64,000 bases of DNA from Corticium candelabrum (GCF_963422355.1 NC_085085.1:3261318-3325317); one strand, 5' to 3'; shown: positions 41,879 through 55,326, counted from the stretch's first letter. The notes: generated by a model not told the origin, from the letters alone. Numbers and translations: made by a program.

Positions 41879-43218
41879 TTTGAATGTCACCATCTTTAAC
41901 TGCTATATGCAAAGCATGACTACCATCACGTACTTTAGCAGATTTCAATATGGAATCACTTGCCAAATGTAGAGGTTTTCTTTTTTGCTTGTTTAGAGAA
42001 GTCACATCAGCCCCATAAGATAGAAATAAATTTGCAGTTGCAAAATGCCTTTGCTTGCATGACAAGTGTAGTGGTTGGTTGCCATCTTTATCCACAGCAT
42101 CAATCGTGGCTTTATGTTCTAGTAGAGAAGTACACATTTCAGGATAGTCTTTCTCTCCACCGGCTGCTGTATGTAGTGGTGTTTGTTCAGTTTTATTCAC
42201 TGCATTTATATCTGCTCTATTAGAGACCAACAAACGACTTGTTCTTGTATGACCTCGTTTACAAGCCAAGTGCAGTGGATGGTTTCCATCTTTATCCACT
42301 ACAGCAATCTTAGCTTTATGCTCTAGTAGAATAGAACACAATTCAGGGCACTCTCTGTAACCACCAGCTGCTTTATATAGTGGTGTTTGTCCAAGTTTAT
42401 TTGATGCGTTTACATTTTCTCCACAATCCACTAATAGTTGAACAGTTTGAATGTCACCACCTTCAGCTGCTTTATGCACAGCATAACTCAAAGCACGACT
42501 ACCATCATGATCATGATCTACTACTATAAGACCAAGATCATCCATATACAAGCTAGTTTTCAATATGGATTTACTTGCCAAATGTAAAGGTCTTCTTTTT
42601 TGCTTGTCTAGAGCAGTCACATCAGCCCCATAAGATAGTAATAAATTTACAGTTGCAAAATACATTCGCTGGCATGCCAAGTGTAATGGTTGGTTGCCAT
42701 CTTCATCCACTGCATCAATCTTAGATTTATGCTCTAGTAGAATAGAACACAATTCAGGGCACTCTCTGTAACCACCAGCTGCTGTGTGTAGTGGTGTTTG
42801 TCTACTTTTAGTCAATGCATTTACATCTGCTCCACAATCCACTAATAGTTGAACAGTTCAAATGTCACCATCTTTAACTGCTATATGCAGAGAATAACTA
42901 CCACCATCCACTTTAACAGATTTCAATATGGAATAGCTTGCCAAATGTGGAGGTCTTCTTTTGCTTGTTTAGGGCAGTCACACCAGCCCCATAAGATAGA
43001 AATAAATTTGCAGTTGCAAAATGCCTTTGCTTGCAGGCCAAGTGTAGTAGTTGGTTGCCATCTTTATCCACTGCATCAATCGTGGCTTTATGTTCTAGTA
43101 GAGAAGAACACAATTCAGGAGAGTCCTTGTCTCCACCGGCTGCTGTATGTAGTGGTGTTTGTCCAGTTACATTCACTGCATTTACATCTGCTCTATTAGA
43201 GACCAACAAATGACTTGT
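41879..43218 (-). repeat. DNA-level segmental duplication within the ankyrin array
   Basis: 41879-42250 and 42849-43218 (offset about 968 bp) are highly similar at the nucleotide level, sharing long runs such as CATCAGCCCCATAAGATAGA, and related blocks recur near 42450 and 42620. Whole groups of ankyrin units, not single units, have been copied. Confidence 0.75.
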
Positions 43219-43912
43219 TCTTGTATGACCTCGTTTACATGGCAAGTGCAGTGGATGGTTTCCATCTTTATCCACTGCATCAATCTTAGCTTTATGTTTT
43301 AGTAGAAAAGAACACAATTCAGGATAGTCTTTCTCTCCACCACCTGCTGCATGTAATGGTGTTTGTCCATTGTCATTCTCTGAATTTGTATCAGCTCCCC
43401 AATCCAGTAACATCTTGACAACTTGACTGTAACCTCTTCTAACGGCTATGTAGAAAGCGCAGTTACCATGACGATGTACTAAATTTAGACTTTCCTTTGT
43501 TATCAATGGACAACACAAAGGGACAGAATCATCTGAACAACTAGCAGCTATAAGAAGTGACGTGTCACCGTCATTGTTGACAGAAGTAACATCGGCGTGG
43601 TGATCAACTAACAGTTGACAAATATCGGCGTTCTTACGACGAGCAGCGGCATGAAGAGGCTGATTTCCATCCTTGTCTGTCGGATTGACGTTCACACCTC
43701 GTGACAGTAACTAAGAACGAACAATTCTCGAGATTTTCCCAGATGACGCCATAATGTAGAGCAGTGCGTCTAACACCTCCATCCACAGTATTCACGTTCT
43801 CTCCTTGTTCAACCAGTCGTCGAACCTCCTCCCATTCTTTGTTCCGCGCAGCTTGAGCGACATTTCGTTTCATGCTTTTTGCGCTGAAGTTTCTCAGAAC
43901 GTTCACTGGCAC

Positions 43913-45419
<1,507 letters not shown>

Positions 45420-46960
45420 GTCTTCTGTTGATTGCACATGATACTATGTGTTCTGTTCTCATTTTGTATTACTGCAATTGTCTGTTCGGTTGTTGCTGTT
45501 GTTGTTTGTAGCAGCTAGGCTAGCCTCGAAGTTCCAGACCGTCTCCCAAAAGAAATGGGAGACAGCCTGGATCAACTTTTGATCAAACCGACTTCGGAAG
45601 TAGGCGTAGTTACTTAAGAGAAATGGAAGGGTTTGTAACAGTCAAAAACAGCTCTTTAGATAACAGCGCTATGCCACCCGTTGTGACAGTAGGAGATCGA
45701 TTACTACATTCTAGAAGTGTGCTCAAACAAGGTGGGTGGTAATGAACTGCGATGGCGGCAAAGCTGCAGTGGTCCGCTGTTCAGGATGCATTGAATCAAT
45801 TTCTAGAGCCTTGGCGTTGTTTCAAAGGCACGGTCCAGTGCAGTTTTATATCATGAAAGACGCGCACGTTTATGCCATCAATTACGAGCTGTTGTTGTGG
45901 AACGCCTTTGCCAGAAGCCGTGCATGTTATTACAGAACTCTCAACGTTCATTGGCCGCCACTTTAGTGGCGGCAGCTTGCTGATTGGCTGACTCAGATAA
46001 CTTCCGAACTCGGTTTGATCAGAAGTTGATCCAGACCGTCTCCCATTTCTTTTGGGAGACGGTCTGGAACTTCGAGGAGACAGCGAGGCTTGATGTCGTT
46101 TGCACCAGATTTTGTTGCTGTGACAGTGTCAACTCATCTCGTTTTAGCTAATCTCACTTTTGCTTCTCGTGATATCCAGAGTGAGCCGCTTATCAAGTGG
46201 TCGCGATCATGTCACATCGGCTGGGAATGGGCAACGCCACGTGCATTCTCGCGATCGTTGAAACTAAAACTAAAAGTTAGACTTGAAAAATGAGTTTGAC
46301 TTTGCAATGAAAAGGTAAAAACGCCAAAATGATGCTGGCATATCGCCATGAGGCAGGCCAGTTCATTGTTTTCAAGTGAATCATCATTTCAACATTTTTT
46401 CAGGTAACATTGTGTCAAGTAACATTTTCTCAAGTAAATTATTATGTAATATTCTGATATCTGACACGTGTAAAATGTGGCCGTGCTATCTCACGCCGGT
46501 TCAACAGTGTTTGACCTAACTATATATGTTGCTTTTGACCACGGCTGCAAATCTTGAGAGCACAAGTCCTGATATTTGCAAATCTAATCTCTAGACAATT
46601 CTGAAGAATCCATTAAAATTGTTTAACGAAAAACTGCAAATTTCTAGAGACATAACATGTTGATCACACCATAGCATGGGCGTTTGTTTACGATGATTAT
46701 GTTCAAATTCTTATAATTACCGTAATTTCCTCTCTCAAGAAAGGCTAAAAAGTAAACGAAAAGTTAACAAAGGCTGTAAAACAACAGCAACGATTATTCT
46801 AGAAAGGTCGAACGGTTAAGGTTTTGTACTGGCGCTAATTAAGCGTTGACACTCTACAATGTTTCCCAAGGATTAGACCAGCGGTGTTTAACTACTGCTA
46901 CTCTAAGAAGCTCTAAAAGCCGTTAGTGCGACCATTGCAGGATCAGTATACATGCACGTA
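45420..46960 (+). repeat. Dispersed repeat R1, copy C, interrupted by a MITE
   Basis: Left part 45420-45521 and right part 46091-46960 are collinear with copy B (33448-34470). The continuity of copy B across GCAGCTAGGCTGGATGTC shows that the 569 bp in between are a later insertion. Confidence 0.85.
45522..46090. mobile_element. MITE with long inverted repeats nested in R1 copy C
   Basis: The left end AGCCTCGAAGTTCCAGACCG and the right end CGGTCTGGAACTTCGAGGAG... GCGAGGCT are inverted copies over about 80 bp, reaching inward past GATCAACTT and ACTTCGGAAG / CTTCCGAACT; the right arm has an 11-bp insertion near its tip that the left lacks. Each arm contains its own hairpin (GTCTCCCA...TGGGAGAC). 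The interior (about 45605-46005) has a 77-codon frame at 45736-45966 with no known motif. Left flank TAGGCT and right flank TGATGTC give no clear target duplication beyond CT, so superfamily is undecided. Confidence 0.85.
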
Positions 46961-47769
46961 CAATATGAGTGCTTGCTTAAGGCCAGGTCGTTCTCTAGCC
47001 TTGCCTTCTAAACAGACTCCCCTCAAACAGACTCTCCTCAAACAGACTCTCCTCAAACAGACTCGAAGACGACCTTTCGGACGTAATATTTAGCTTCACA
47101 AAGTGAGACCATTCTCTAAAATTTCAATTTTTTAAGCGATTGCATTTGCAGTACGCTTCAAACGCAGAAAATAGCAAAAGTTGCCGTGACACTCCCGTAC
47201 GTGATAACCTAATTATTGTTACAAGTCAATGTAAACGTCATTGCTGCCTACAGCGCCGTTATAATGTTCAACGACTGTGAATTATGATCGCTGTCATTAA
47301 CTCATGGTTGCCGTTTCCATGGTAATGTGCAAATTGTTGGAAAATGCACTGTATTACCTAGATAATTAAGATCTAAATTTTGAAGCATATTTGTAGTGTC
47401 ACTACAAATAATTAAATCTATGACATAATACATGTAACATTTATCCGTGTCTATTAGATCATTTGGTAGTGCACTGTAGAGAAGGCAACGCTATCCTCTG
47501 ATTTGAGGAGCGTGTCACAGAAAAGGAAGCTGCAGTGGCCATTATATAAACGATGATCGTTCCAATCCGTTGCCGTGTTGAACAATGCAATGTCGGAGCT
47601 AATTGCATGCGATGATATTTGCATGTTTTCTGGCAACGCAACTGTTCTACTACAATAAGTAGTAATACGTACGTATATATTCTTTATGCATGAATGTTCC
47701 GCTTTTGCTGTTGAGTAAAAGTTGGTATATCTAATAGTTAAGGTAGTTAAATGCAAAAACAAATTACAC
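46961..47769. other. Stretch without a recognised gene
   Basis: A tandem run of AAACAGACTCTCCTC (15 bp, nearly four units) lies at 47010-47065. Nothing else recognised. Confidence 0.5.
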
Positions 47770-48034
47770 TTGATTCACGTCAGATGTAACTTGTTGCTAT
47801 TTTGTATGGACGTCAACTGTGATCTGCATCTCCATCGTATGAGTTGCTTGCATGGGGTAGTAGAGTAAGGGACTATGGGACTACTCCTAGTCCTCATTAG
47901 CATACTTATAGAATATGACACTATATATTAGTGTGGCATGTGGTTAGCCAGTCTTGTGTAGTCTGGTGTAGTATTGCGTAGACACTGTAAGCGAGATGCA
48001 ATAGAACCAATAAATAGACGGTAACGACACAACA
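47770..48034 (+). repeat. Putative 5' LTR end of a gypsy element (left boundary uncertain)
   Basis: Ends in ACACAACA directly before GTGGCGACGAGGG, a typical primer-binding-site-like sequence of Ty3/gypsy elements. It contains ACTATATATTA (TATA-like, about 47920) and AATAAA at 48009-48014 just before the end, as expected for U3-R-U5. No second copy was found downstream of the pol frame, so the LTR is inferred and its start is a guess. Confidence 0.45.
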
Positions 48035-48047
48035 GTGGCGACGAGGG

Positions 48048-51000
48048 ATGGCGAGTGCAGCCACGAATTTGAAACACGGGTTATTGGGCGAATTCCGAGC
48101 AGGAGTAGAAAGCATCGACGAATACAAGAAAAGGTTCGAGCTTTACTGCCTGGCAAACGCAGTATCGATAGGAGACGAGCACGTAGCTCGTAGGAAGGCA
48201 ATCTTTCTCACGGCTGTGGGTGCATCGACCTACAGTTTGTCTTGGTACGACCTCGCCAACCGCAAGATTTGGAGCTTGATGAGATCATTCAGCAACTGAG
48301 AAATCATTACGAGCCAAACAAGATTGTTATAGCCGAGCGATTCCGTTATTACAAGAGACAACAGAAAGGTGAGACTGTTACGGTGTTCTTGTCAGAATTG
48401 CGTCGTCTAGCTAGACACTGAGTTCGGAGACGAGTTGTCAGTTGCGTTGAGGGACCAATTCGTGTGTGTATTACGAGTGGAAGCCCTACAGCAGAAAGTT
48501 CTGGCGGAAACTGACTTAACCCTTGATGGAGCAGTAGGAATTGCGCAAGCTTTTGAGTCTGCAAGACAAGAAACGATAGCTTTGCGAGGAGACACGCGCA
48601 GACACGGATCAACAACAGACCACGAGACGGCGTTTAGCATGCAAAGTAGTAGCAGTGGGAGGTTAAAGGAAACACAGTCTGATATGAAAGTATGCTACAG
48701 ATGCAATGGCAAGGGGCACGTTCCTAATAAGTGTTACATGAAATCAAGAGAGGGCTATTTATGTCACAAGAAGGGACATATCGCAAAAGCCTGCCGAAGT
48801 AAGAAGCAAGGCGATTTCAAGAACGGGAGCGGAGCAGCGGGTACCAAGAATACAAAGTACCAGAAGCAAGCCACGTTACAATCGGAAGAAGAGGAAGTAT
48901 GTTCACTTTATGGTCTAGGAAGTCAGGATGCAATCAAAGTCAATATGACTGTAGCTGAGCAAGAATTAGAACTGATTGTTGACACGGGTGCAACTATTAC
49001 CGCGATTACCAAGGAGACCTATGAGAAACAACTATCTCAGGTCAAACTCCAGAGCAGCAACATGAAATTACAGTCATATTGTGGACAGACATTGTCTGTA
49101 CGCGGAGAAGCTGTAGTACCAGTACGCTATGGAGATCAACAAATACGAGGTAGAGTAGTTGTCGTCAATGCTGCAAATAAGCCAGCAGTAATTGGCAGGA
49201 ATTGGTTGTCACGACTCAAGTTGGACTGGGCATCCTTATTTAGCTTGAATGTCCTGGATCCCGTACAGGAGTTTCCTGAGTTATTCAAGGAAGGAATGGG
49301 AAAGCTGCAAGGAGTGCAAGCGAAAATTACTTTCAGTGCCAATGCCAGGCCAGTCTTTCATAAGGCAAGAGCAGTACCATTTGCGTTACAAGCTAAAGTG
49401 GATATTGAAATCAATCGCTTAGTCAAAGAAGGAGTACTGACACCTGTAGAACAAAGCGAGTGGGTTTCACCTATAGTAGTGGTGAGGAAATCTGACGGCA
49501 ATAGCAGATTGTGTGGTGACTACAAAGTAACCATAAAGCAACCATAGTAACCAAAGTAATCAAAGTAACCAAAGTAACCATAAAGTAACCATAAAGCAAG
49601 CTTACCAATAAATGGAAGTGGATACCGGAAGCCAACAGTATTTAACTATAAATACTAAAAAGGGTTTGTTTACTTATACCAAAGTGCCTTTTGGCATACG
49701 AACAGCACCGAGTATTTTTCAGAAAACGATGGATATAATATTGTCTGGAATACCAGGAGTTTGTTGTTCCTTTTCATGACATACTGATTGTCGGTTCAAC
49801 TGATGCTGAGCACGATGCAAGAGTGAGGCAAGTATTACAACGCCTAAAGCAAAGAGGAGTCCGGCTAAAGAAGGACAAATGTGAATTCGGTCAGGCAGAG
49901 GTCACATACTTAGGTCACAGGGTAGATCACGAAGGTCTGAAACATACAGAAGACAAGGTCAAGGCTATCAGGGAAGCACCTGAGCCAAGAAATGTGACTG
50001 AGTTGAAGGCATTTCTGGGGCTGTTGAACTATTACAGCCATTTTTTTACCAAATCTGTCAAATACTCTACAAACATTGCATGAGTTACTTCAAAAAGGAA
50101 AACAGTGGAGATAGACAAGGAAACACAGGGCCGCATTCAATGCAGCAAAGAACAAGTTATTAAAGTCTGGTTTTCTTACGCATTATGATTTGTCTCGACC
50201 AGTCAAGCTCAAATGTGACGCATCGATCCCTATATGGAATAGGAGCCCTTTTGAGTCACGAGTTTGAGGATGGATCGGAGAGACCGGTAGCAGTTACTTC
50301 ACGGGCACTGTCATCAGCAGAAAAGGGCTACGCCCAAATAGAGCGTGAAGCACTGGCAATAACTTTTGGCGTTCGTCATTTCCACAAGTTCCTCATTGGC
50401 CAAAGATTTACATTGGCGACAGATCACAAACAAGCCTTTGGTCAAAAATTTGGGACCTAAACAGGGTATCCCGGCGTTAGCAGTAGCAAGGCTGCAGAGG
50501 TGGGCACTAATTTTAAGTGCATATGAGTACAACCTGGCGTATATGGCTGGAGAGGAGAATAAGGAAGCAGATATGCTGTTTCGACTGCAATGGAAGTGAA
50601 TGTCATAGACCCTAACCAGGAATTGTACTATGTGGATTGCTGTGAGAATATACCTGTAACAGCAGCAGAAGTAGCACAAGAGACTAAAGCGGATCCAATT
50701 TTGAGACGGGCATACCAGTATACATTGTCTGGATGAAACTGGAAATGTCACATGGATCCAAGGTTACAACTCTACTCACGACGGTCAGATGAACTTAGCG
50801 TTGAAGAGAACTGTTTACTTTGGGGAACACGTGTGATAATACCGCAATAACTACAGTCAAGAGTTCTAGCAGATCTTCATGAAAACAACTTAGGTTCAAA
50901 TCGAATGAAAGCATTAGCTAGATCGTATATCTGGTGGCCGAGTTTGAACATGACGTTGAAAGAATTGTGTAAGAAATGTGAAATTTGCCAAAGTCCGAAA

Positions 51001-51909
51001 AATAAACCGCCTGCTGGTATTCCTCATACATGGATGTATCCCACAGCACCTTGGGAGAGAGTTCACGCAGATTTCGCGGAGTTTGAAGGTCAACATTATC
51101 TTATTATGATTGACGCTTATTCGAAATGGTTGGAAGTGCATGAAATGGGCACTAGTACAACCGATAGTAGGAAAATAGAGGTAATGAGGCGAGTTTTCAG
51201 TTTTCATGGCATTCCAGGACGATTGGTGACAGATAATGGTCCACAATTCAGTTCAGTAGAATTTCAGGAGTTCATGAAAGGAAATGGTGTCAAACATCAA
51301 CTCACACTTCCATATCACCCATCAAGCAATGGACAAGCAGAACGAGCAGTTCAAATCTTCAAGAGATCTATGGAGGCACGACCTAAAGGACGTACTATTC
51401 GACATCAAATATCTATACTACTGCTGCAGCATAGGTCGACTCCTAATACCTCAACAGGAAAAATGCCATCCGAATTGCTAATGAAGAGACTCTTACGAAC
51501 AAGGCTAAGCTTTGTTAAACCTACAGTTGGAGGAGAGATTCGAGACAGACAGGAGAGCCAAACAGAAGCTGCATACAGAAATCCTGAGATGTTAGCTGAA
51601 GAAGCAGTGGCAGTATGGAACCCAAGACAAGATAGTCGGGGACGGTGGCTCTCTGGAACAGTAGTTCAGAAACTGGAACTGAGCAACTATCTTGTAAACG
51701 TGAATGGTCAGGCTAGCTATGTTCATGTAGACCATATATTACATCGTGATATCAGAAGTTTTTCAAAGGATGTAGATCAGGAACAAGCATCTCCGTCTAC
51801 ATTTGTGCTTACCGAAAACATGCCAGTATCTGTTCATTGGGAATTCTTATTAAGACACACAGTTACCGTACATTTGTTTTCATTTGTGACTGTGCAGCTT
51901 ATTTTATGA
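48048..51909 (+). pseudogene. Ty3/gypsy Gag-Pol with deletions and frameshifts
   Basis: Starts MASAATNLKHG right after the primer-binding-like site. Gag continues with a stop and frame change between 48298 and 48435; the first zinc knuckle is good (CYRCNGKGHVPNKC) but the second has Gly in place of its first Cys (GYLCHKKGHIAKAC). Protease LIVDTGATITAI at about 48978; reverse transcriptase opens with PIVVVRKSDGNSRLCGDY, then breaks at 49547, resumes with EVDTGSQQYLTINTKKG and lacks the intervening block; the DD-bearing strand is frameshifted near 49775. RNase H has AVTSRALSSAEKGYAQIERE. Integrase is the best part (50905-51909): CEICQSPKN, VHADFAEFEGQHYL, VTDNGPQFSSVEF, SNGQAERAVQIFK, i.e. the DDE triad. 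No 3' LTR was found. A non-functional copy. Confidence 0.85.
49520..49602 (+). repeat. (ACCATAAAGTA/ACCAAAGTA)n short tandem repeat at a pol deletion
   Basis: Units of about 9-12 bp (AAAGTAACC, CATAAAGCAACC) replace the missing reverse transcriptase segment of the gypsy element, suggesting slippage or fill-in during a deletion event. Confidence 0.8.
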
Positions 51910-52261
51910 CAACTGTTGTTGATTTAACTGCATTTTCACACTACCTTCTGTACTGTGTTTTCAAAATGTGCAAAAATATTAATAACTCTACTTAAATTAA
52001 TTAGATAACAAACAGATGACATACCGGTAGTGCAATTCTGCTCAATTGTTAATGTAACAGGTATTGCATTGTTTGTTGAGAAACATTTGCTATAGTTGAT
52101 CGCATCAATTTGTATTCCAATTTTTTGTTTCGAATCTTTAGCCTTCCAAAGGTTTACTTTTCGACAAGAACACACAGACGAATAGCACAGATTTGTACGA
52201 TACCATGATGCAAAGTAAGGTAGTATGCATAGATTGTTTTTATGTTTACCACTAGATTACA
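51910..52261. other. Spacer between gypsy and hAT elements
   Basis: No gene and no LTR copy was found. TTACA at 52257-52261 is the left target duplication of the hAT element. Confidence 0.5.
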
Positions 52262-55180
52262 CAGGGGCGTAGGAACGGGTCGGGCCGGTCGGGCCATGGC
52301 CCGACAACTTTTGGAAATATGGACTTCAGCAAGCGAACGATTGCCGTAAACTTCCGGTTTAGGTATAGGCGATTAAATATATTATTTATTGATATATGTA
52401 CTTCGAACAGGAGCTTCTATCTCCGTATATGCTCCTGACTCTATTGTATCCATGTTGCCTCGATGTCTAGAGTCGTCTGTCACGAGACATCTACTGAGCA
52501 TGCCCAGGTAGCAAAATGGCAAGGCAGACGTCCGCGTCCGGCTTTGATAACGACGACATTGTCATTGCAACACATCCGCATCAGCCGTCTGCAGCAACGT
52601 TCAGGTTTCCAAAGCGATCGTACGGAACGAAACTGAGAAGCTTCCAACCTTCTTGGTTTGAGAAATGGCCATTTCTCCACTACGATGAAACGAATGACGC
52701 CGTCTATTGTCACACCTGCTTGTCAGCCCATTTCATGAAGAAGGTCAACATTCCAACGGCTGACGACTCATTTGTAAGTTGTGTACATGTACAAGTTGTT
52801 TTCCAGTAGTCTCATACCAGACTCCCTCGCGATCAGGTTTGCATGAAGTCATGCCTCGCTTAACCAGGTTGTTAGTGATAGGGTATGAGATTATATGCTA
52901 CATTTCAGTTATTTTTGCAAATTTTTGTACCTTTTTTGGTGACGTAAACTCTGACAGTCTACACATCACGTACACACAATTATTGTTGCCACAAATCATG
53001 AGTTTACGCTTGGACATCCATTGTTTTCACTAGTTTTTCTACTGCAGATTAGGAGAGGATTTACAAATTGGAAAAATGCTACAGTATCTTTCAAGAATCA
53101 TGAGAAATCAGCTTGTCATCGGGCTGCCACCGAAATTATAATTACCCTTCCTAGTACGACCAAGGATATTGGCAATCTGCTCTCTAAGGAGCATGCTACC
53201 TCTAAGAGGAGAAATAGAGCTGCCTTCTATCATATTTTGTCTTCAATACGATATTTGGCTAGACAAGGATTAGCAATACGAGGCCATGGAGACGACAGTG
53301 ATGGAAACTTTATCCAGTTGCTTAGAATGAAAGCAAAAGACGATGACAATTTGTCTTCATGGATGACAAGGAAAGACAATTCTTATACGAGCCCTGACAT
53401 TCAAAATGAAATAGTAGAGTTGATGTCGTCACATGTGTTGAGGGTTATTGCAAATGATCTTCGCAAATCTCCATTTCTCAGTATAATGATTGACGAAACA
53501 AGAGATTGTGCCAACACAGAACAAGTTACTGTAGTTGTGAGAATGGTTACCTATGAGTTTGATGTTGATGAGCAATTCCTGGGAATGTATGGTGTACCAT
53601 CCGTAGATGCTCAGACTTTGACAACTGCGATAAAGGATGTTTTTGAGAGATTTAATTTCAGTTTTAATAAATTAGGCGGGCAATGCTACGATGGAGCCAG
53701 TGCGATGAGTGGAGCAAAAAGTGGGGTAGCCAGGAGAATACTTGAAATCGAGCCAAGGGCACTGTTTACACACTGCTATGGGCATTCATTGAACTTAGCT
53801 GCCTGCGATACAATGAAGCAGATTAAACTCCTGAAAGATGCATTAGGTGTATCTTTCGAAATAACAAAGTTGTTGAAGTATTCACCTCGTCGTGAGGGGA
53901 TTTTTCTAAGATTGAAAGAAAACTTGCCAGGAAGTACAGCCACCGGAATTAGAGTCCTTTGTCCTACAAGATGGACAGTTAGAGCTGACTCAATTGCAAG
54001 CATTTTGGAGAACTTTCAAGCCTTGCAAGAAACCTGGCAGGAATCAATTGAAGTTGCACATGACACTGAAACCAAAGCAAGAATTGGTGGAGTGGAAGCG
54101 CAAATGAACACATTTGATTATCTATTTGGCACCATGCTAGGTCACATGGTTTTGAGACATACCGACAATCTCAGCAGAGCATTGCAGGATAAAGGTTTGT
54201 CTGCTGCAGAAGGACAGCAAGTTACTAGAATGAGTCTAGAGACATTGAAGTCTTTGCGTACAGATCAGTCGTATGAGTTGTTTTGACTGAATGTCAACAA
54301 GAAGGCGGAGGAATTGGAAATTGGAGAACCCATGTTGCCTCGTCGGAGAAAGAGGCCTAGAAGATTTGAGGAAGGCGAAGATGGGTACCATCATGAAACA
54401 GTCCGTTCTTACTACTTGCAATACTACAATGAGACTCTCGATGTCGTAATCAACTGCATCCAGGAACGATTCGATCAACCTGGCTATGGAATGCATAGCT
54501 CTTTAGAGTCGCTCTTAATCACTGCTGCATTGCAGTACAAACACGCAGATAATGATACTGAAGCACTTGCGAGGTACAAGTTTGAAATGGAGGAACAACT
54601 GGAGCGAGTATGTGCCTTCTACGGCGATGATTTTGACAAGGAAGAGTTGAGAGGGCAGCTGGTAACATTTAGTCTGCATTTCCAGAAGAACACAGAGAAA
54701 CTTGAGAAGGTTACAATATTTGATTTAAGGCGCTACTTTTCCAGCTTGTCATCTGGTCAGAGGTCCTTATTGAGTCAAGTATGCCGCCTCATGCAGCTGA
54801 TTTTGGTTATTCCAGCTACCAACGCCACCTCGGAGAGATCCTTCAGTGCACTGAGACGTGTTAAGAACTACCTAAGAACTACCATGTCTCAGAAAAGATT
54901 CAATAATCTAATGGTGCTTCATGTGCATAAAGACTATGTCGATAGTGATTTGGATCTGGATGTCATTCATGACCAGTTTGTAGCAAAGTCAGAAAATAGG
55001 CTTCGACTCTTTGGGAAGGCCAATGAGGTTCAGTAATCACAGTAGTAATAATAATAATTTGTGTGAACTCCATGCTGTTTTCAATTTAGCACACGCTAAA
55101 TAGGATAAATCACGTGACTTTACCACACCTCTTAGCGCGCGTTAGGCCCGACCAGTCCTAGAATGCTTCCTACGCCCCTG
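52262..55180 (+). mobile_element. hAT DNA transposon with both ends and target duplication (hAT-A)
   Basis: The left tip CAGGGGCGTAGGAA and right tip TTCCTACGCCCCTG are exact inverted copies over 14 bp, and GGTCGGGCC recurs further in on both sides. TTACA flanks both ends (52257-52261, 55181-55185), a 5-bp target duplication; classical hATs give 8 bp, but a 5-bp subgroup with this kind of TTF/DUF4371 transposase is known. The interior encodes one transposase with a single intron. Confidence 0.9.
52516..55036 (+). pseudogene. hAT transposase, TTF zinc finger / DUF4371 / hATC type, broken only by one TGA
   Basis: Exon 1 is 52516-52773 (ATG start, ending ATTT/GTAAGT), exon 2 is 53048-55036 (after CTACTGCAG), phase 0, about 748 codons in total. 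N-terminal RSFQPSWFEKWP and YDETNDAVYCHTCLSAH, then GFTNWKNATVSFKNHEKSAC form the TTF-type finger; then LSIMIDETRDCANTEQ (first catalytic Asp region), GQCYDGASAMSG (second), FTHCYGHSLNLAACD and VLCPTRWTVRADS; the C-terminal hATC dimerisation block has VIPATNATSERSFSALRRV and RFNNLMVLHVHKD. The frame has one interruption, TGA at 54284-54286, where related proteins have Trp before LNVNKKAEELE. The element was probably active not long ago (inference from the otherwise open frame). Confidence 0.85.
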
Positions 55181-55326
55181 TTACATCATATGCTTTTGTG
55201 TCTGGTGAGTCACAAAGTTGAGTCTATTTTGCTGGATGTACATTACAACAAATATTTTTACATTTAATAGATATTAAACATCACAGCTGTAAGAGTTAGC
55301 TTAGTTACTATGGGATATAGCTCTTT

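Larger units (their letters stand above)
38384..43912 (-). pseudogene. Ankyrin-repeat / ZU5 / UPA-like / Death-domain gene, with several disabling lesions
   Basis: On the minus strand, about two dozen ankyrin units run from 43870 to 41445 (units such as DGNQPLHLACKQRHFATANL and GQTPLHTAAGGDKD). Small exons follow (SDDDESNVSAG near 41370; TMTEESTEENITGDW near 41190), then a ZU5 domain (exon 40396-39801; ATLEIMVGPEFGRYSSG, SLSILIPEGAVSE, SPFYAFEPRGLTF), UPA-like exons (39763-39589 and 39531-39347, separated by a 57-bp intron with GT...TTTTCAG) and a Death-domain exon (38731-38384; LKMWIDEYGDKAS, AIISAMCSIDARRQAE). ZU5-UPA-Death is the module of UNC5, PIDD and ankyrins and acts in signalling or scaffolding. 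Lesions: TAG 43711-43713 with an adjacent frame change, a 2-bp loss in a T-run at about 42960, TGA 42858-42860, TAA 41616-41618, a frame change near 39460 and TGA 38633-38635 in the Death domain. Confidence 0.75.

Noticed and set aside
54284..54286. TGA at positions where relatives have Trp (hAT-A, the family gene at 22206, the gypsy remnant near 37219), hinting at TGA read as Trp
   Set aside because: The intact gypsy frame and the small membrane protein use TGG for Trp, other lesions are TAA or TAG, and the TGA at 42858 replaces a Gln. TGG to TGA is a common one-step nonsense change, so decay explains it better.
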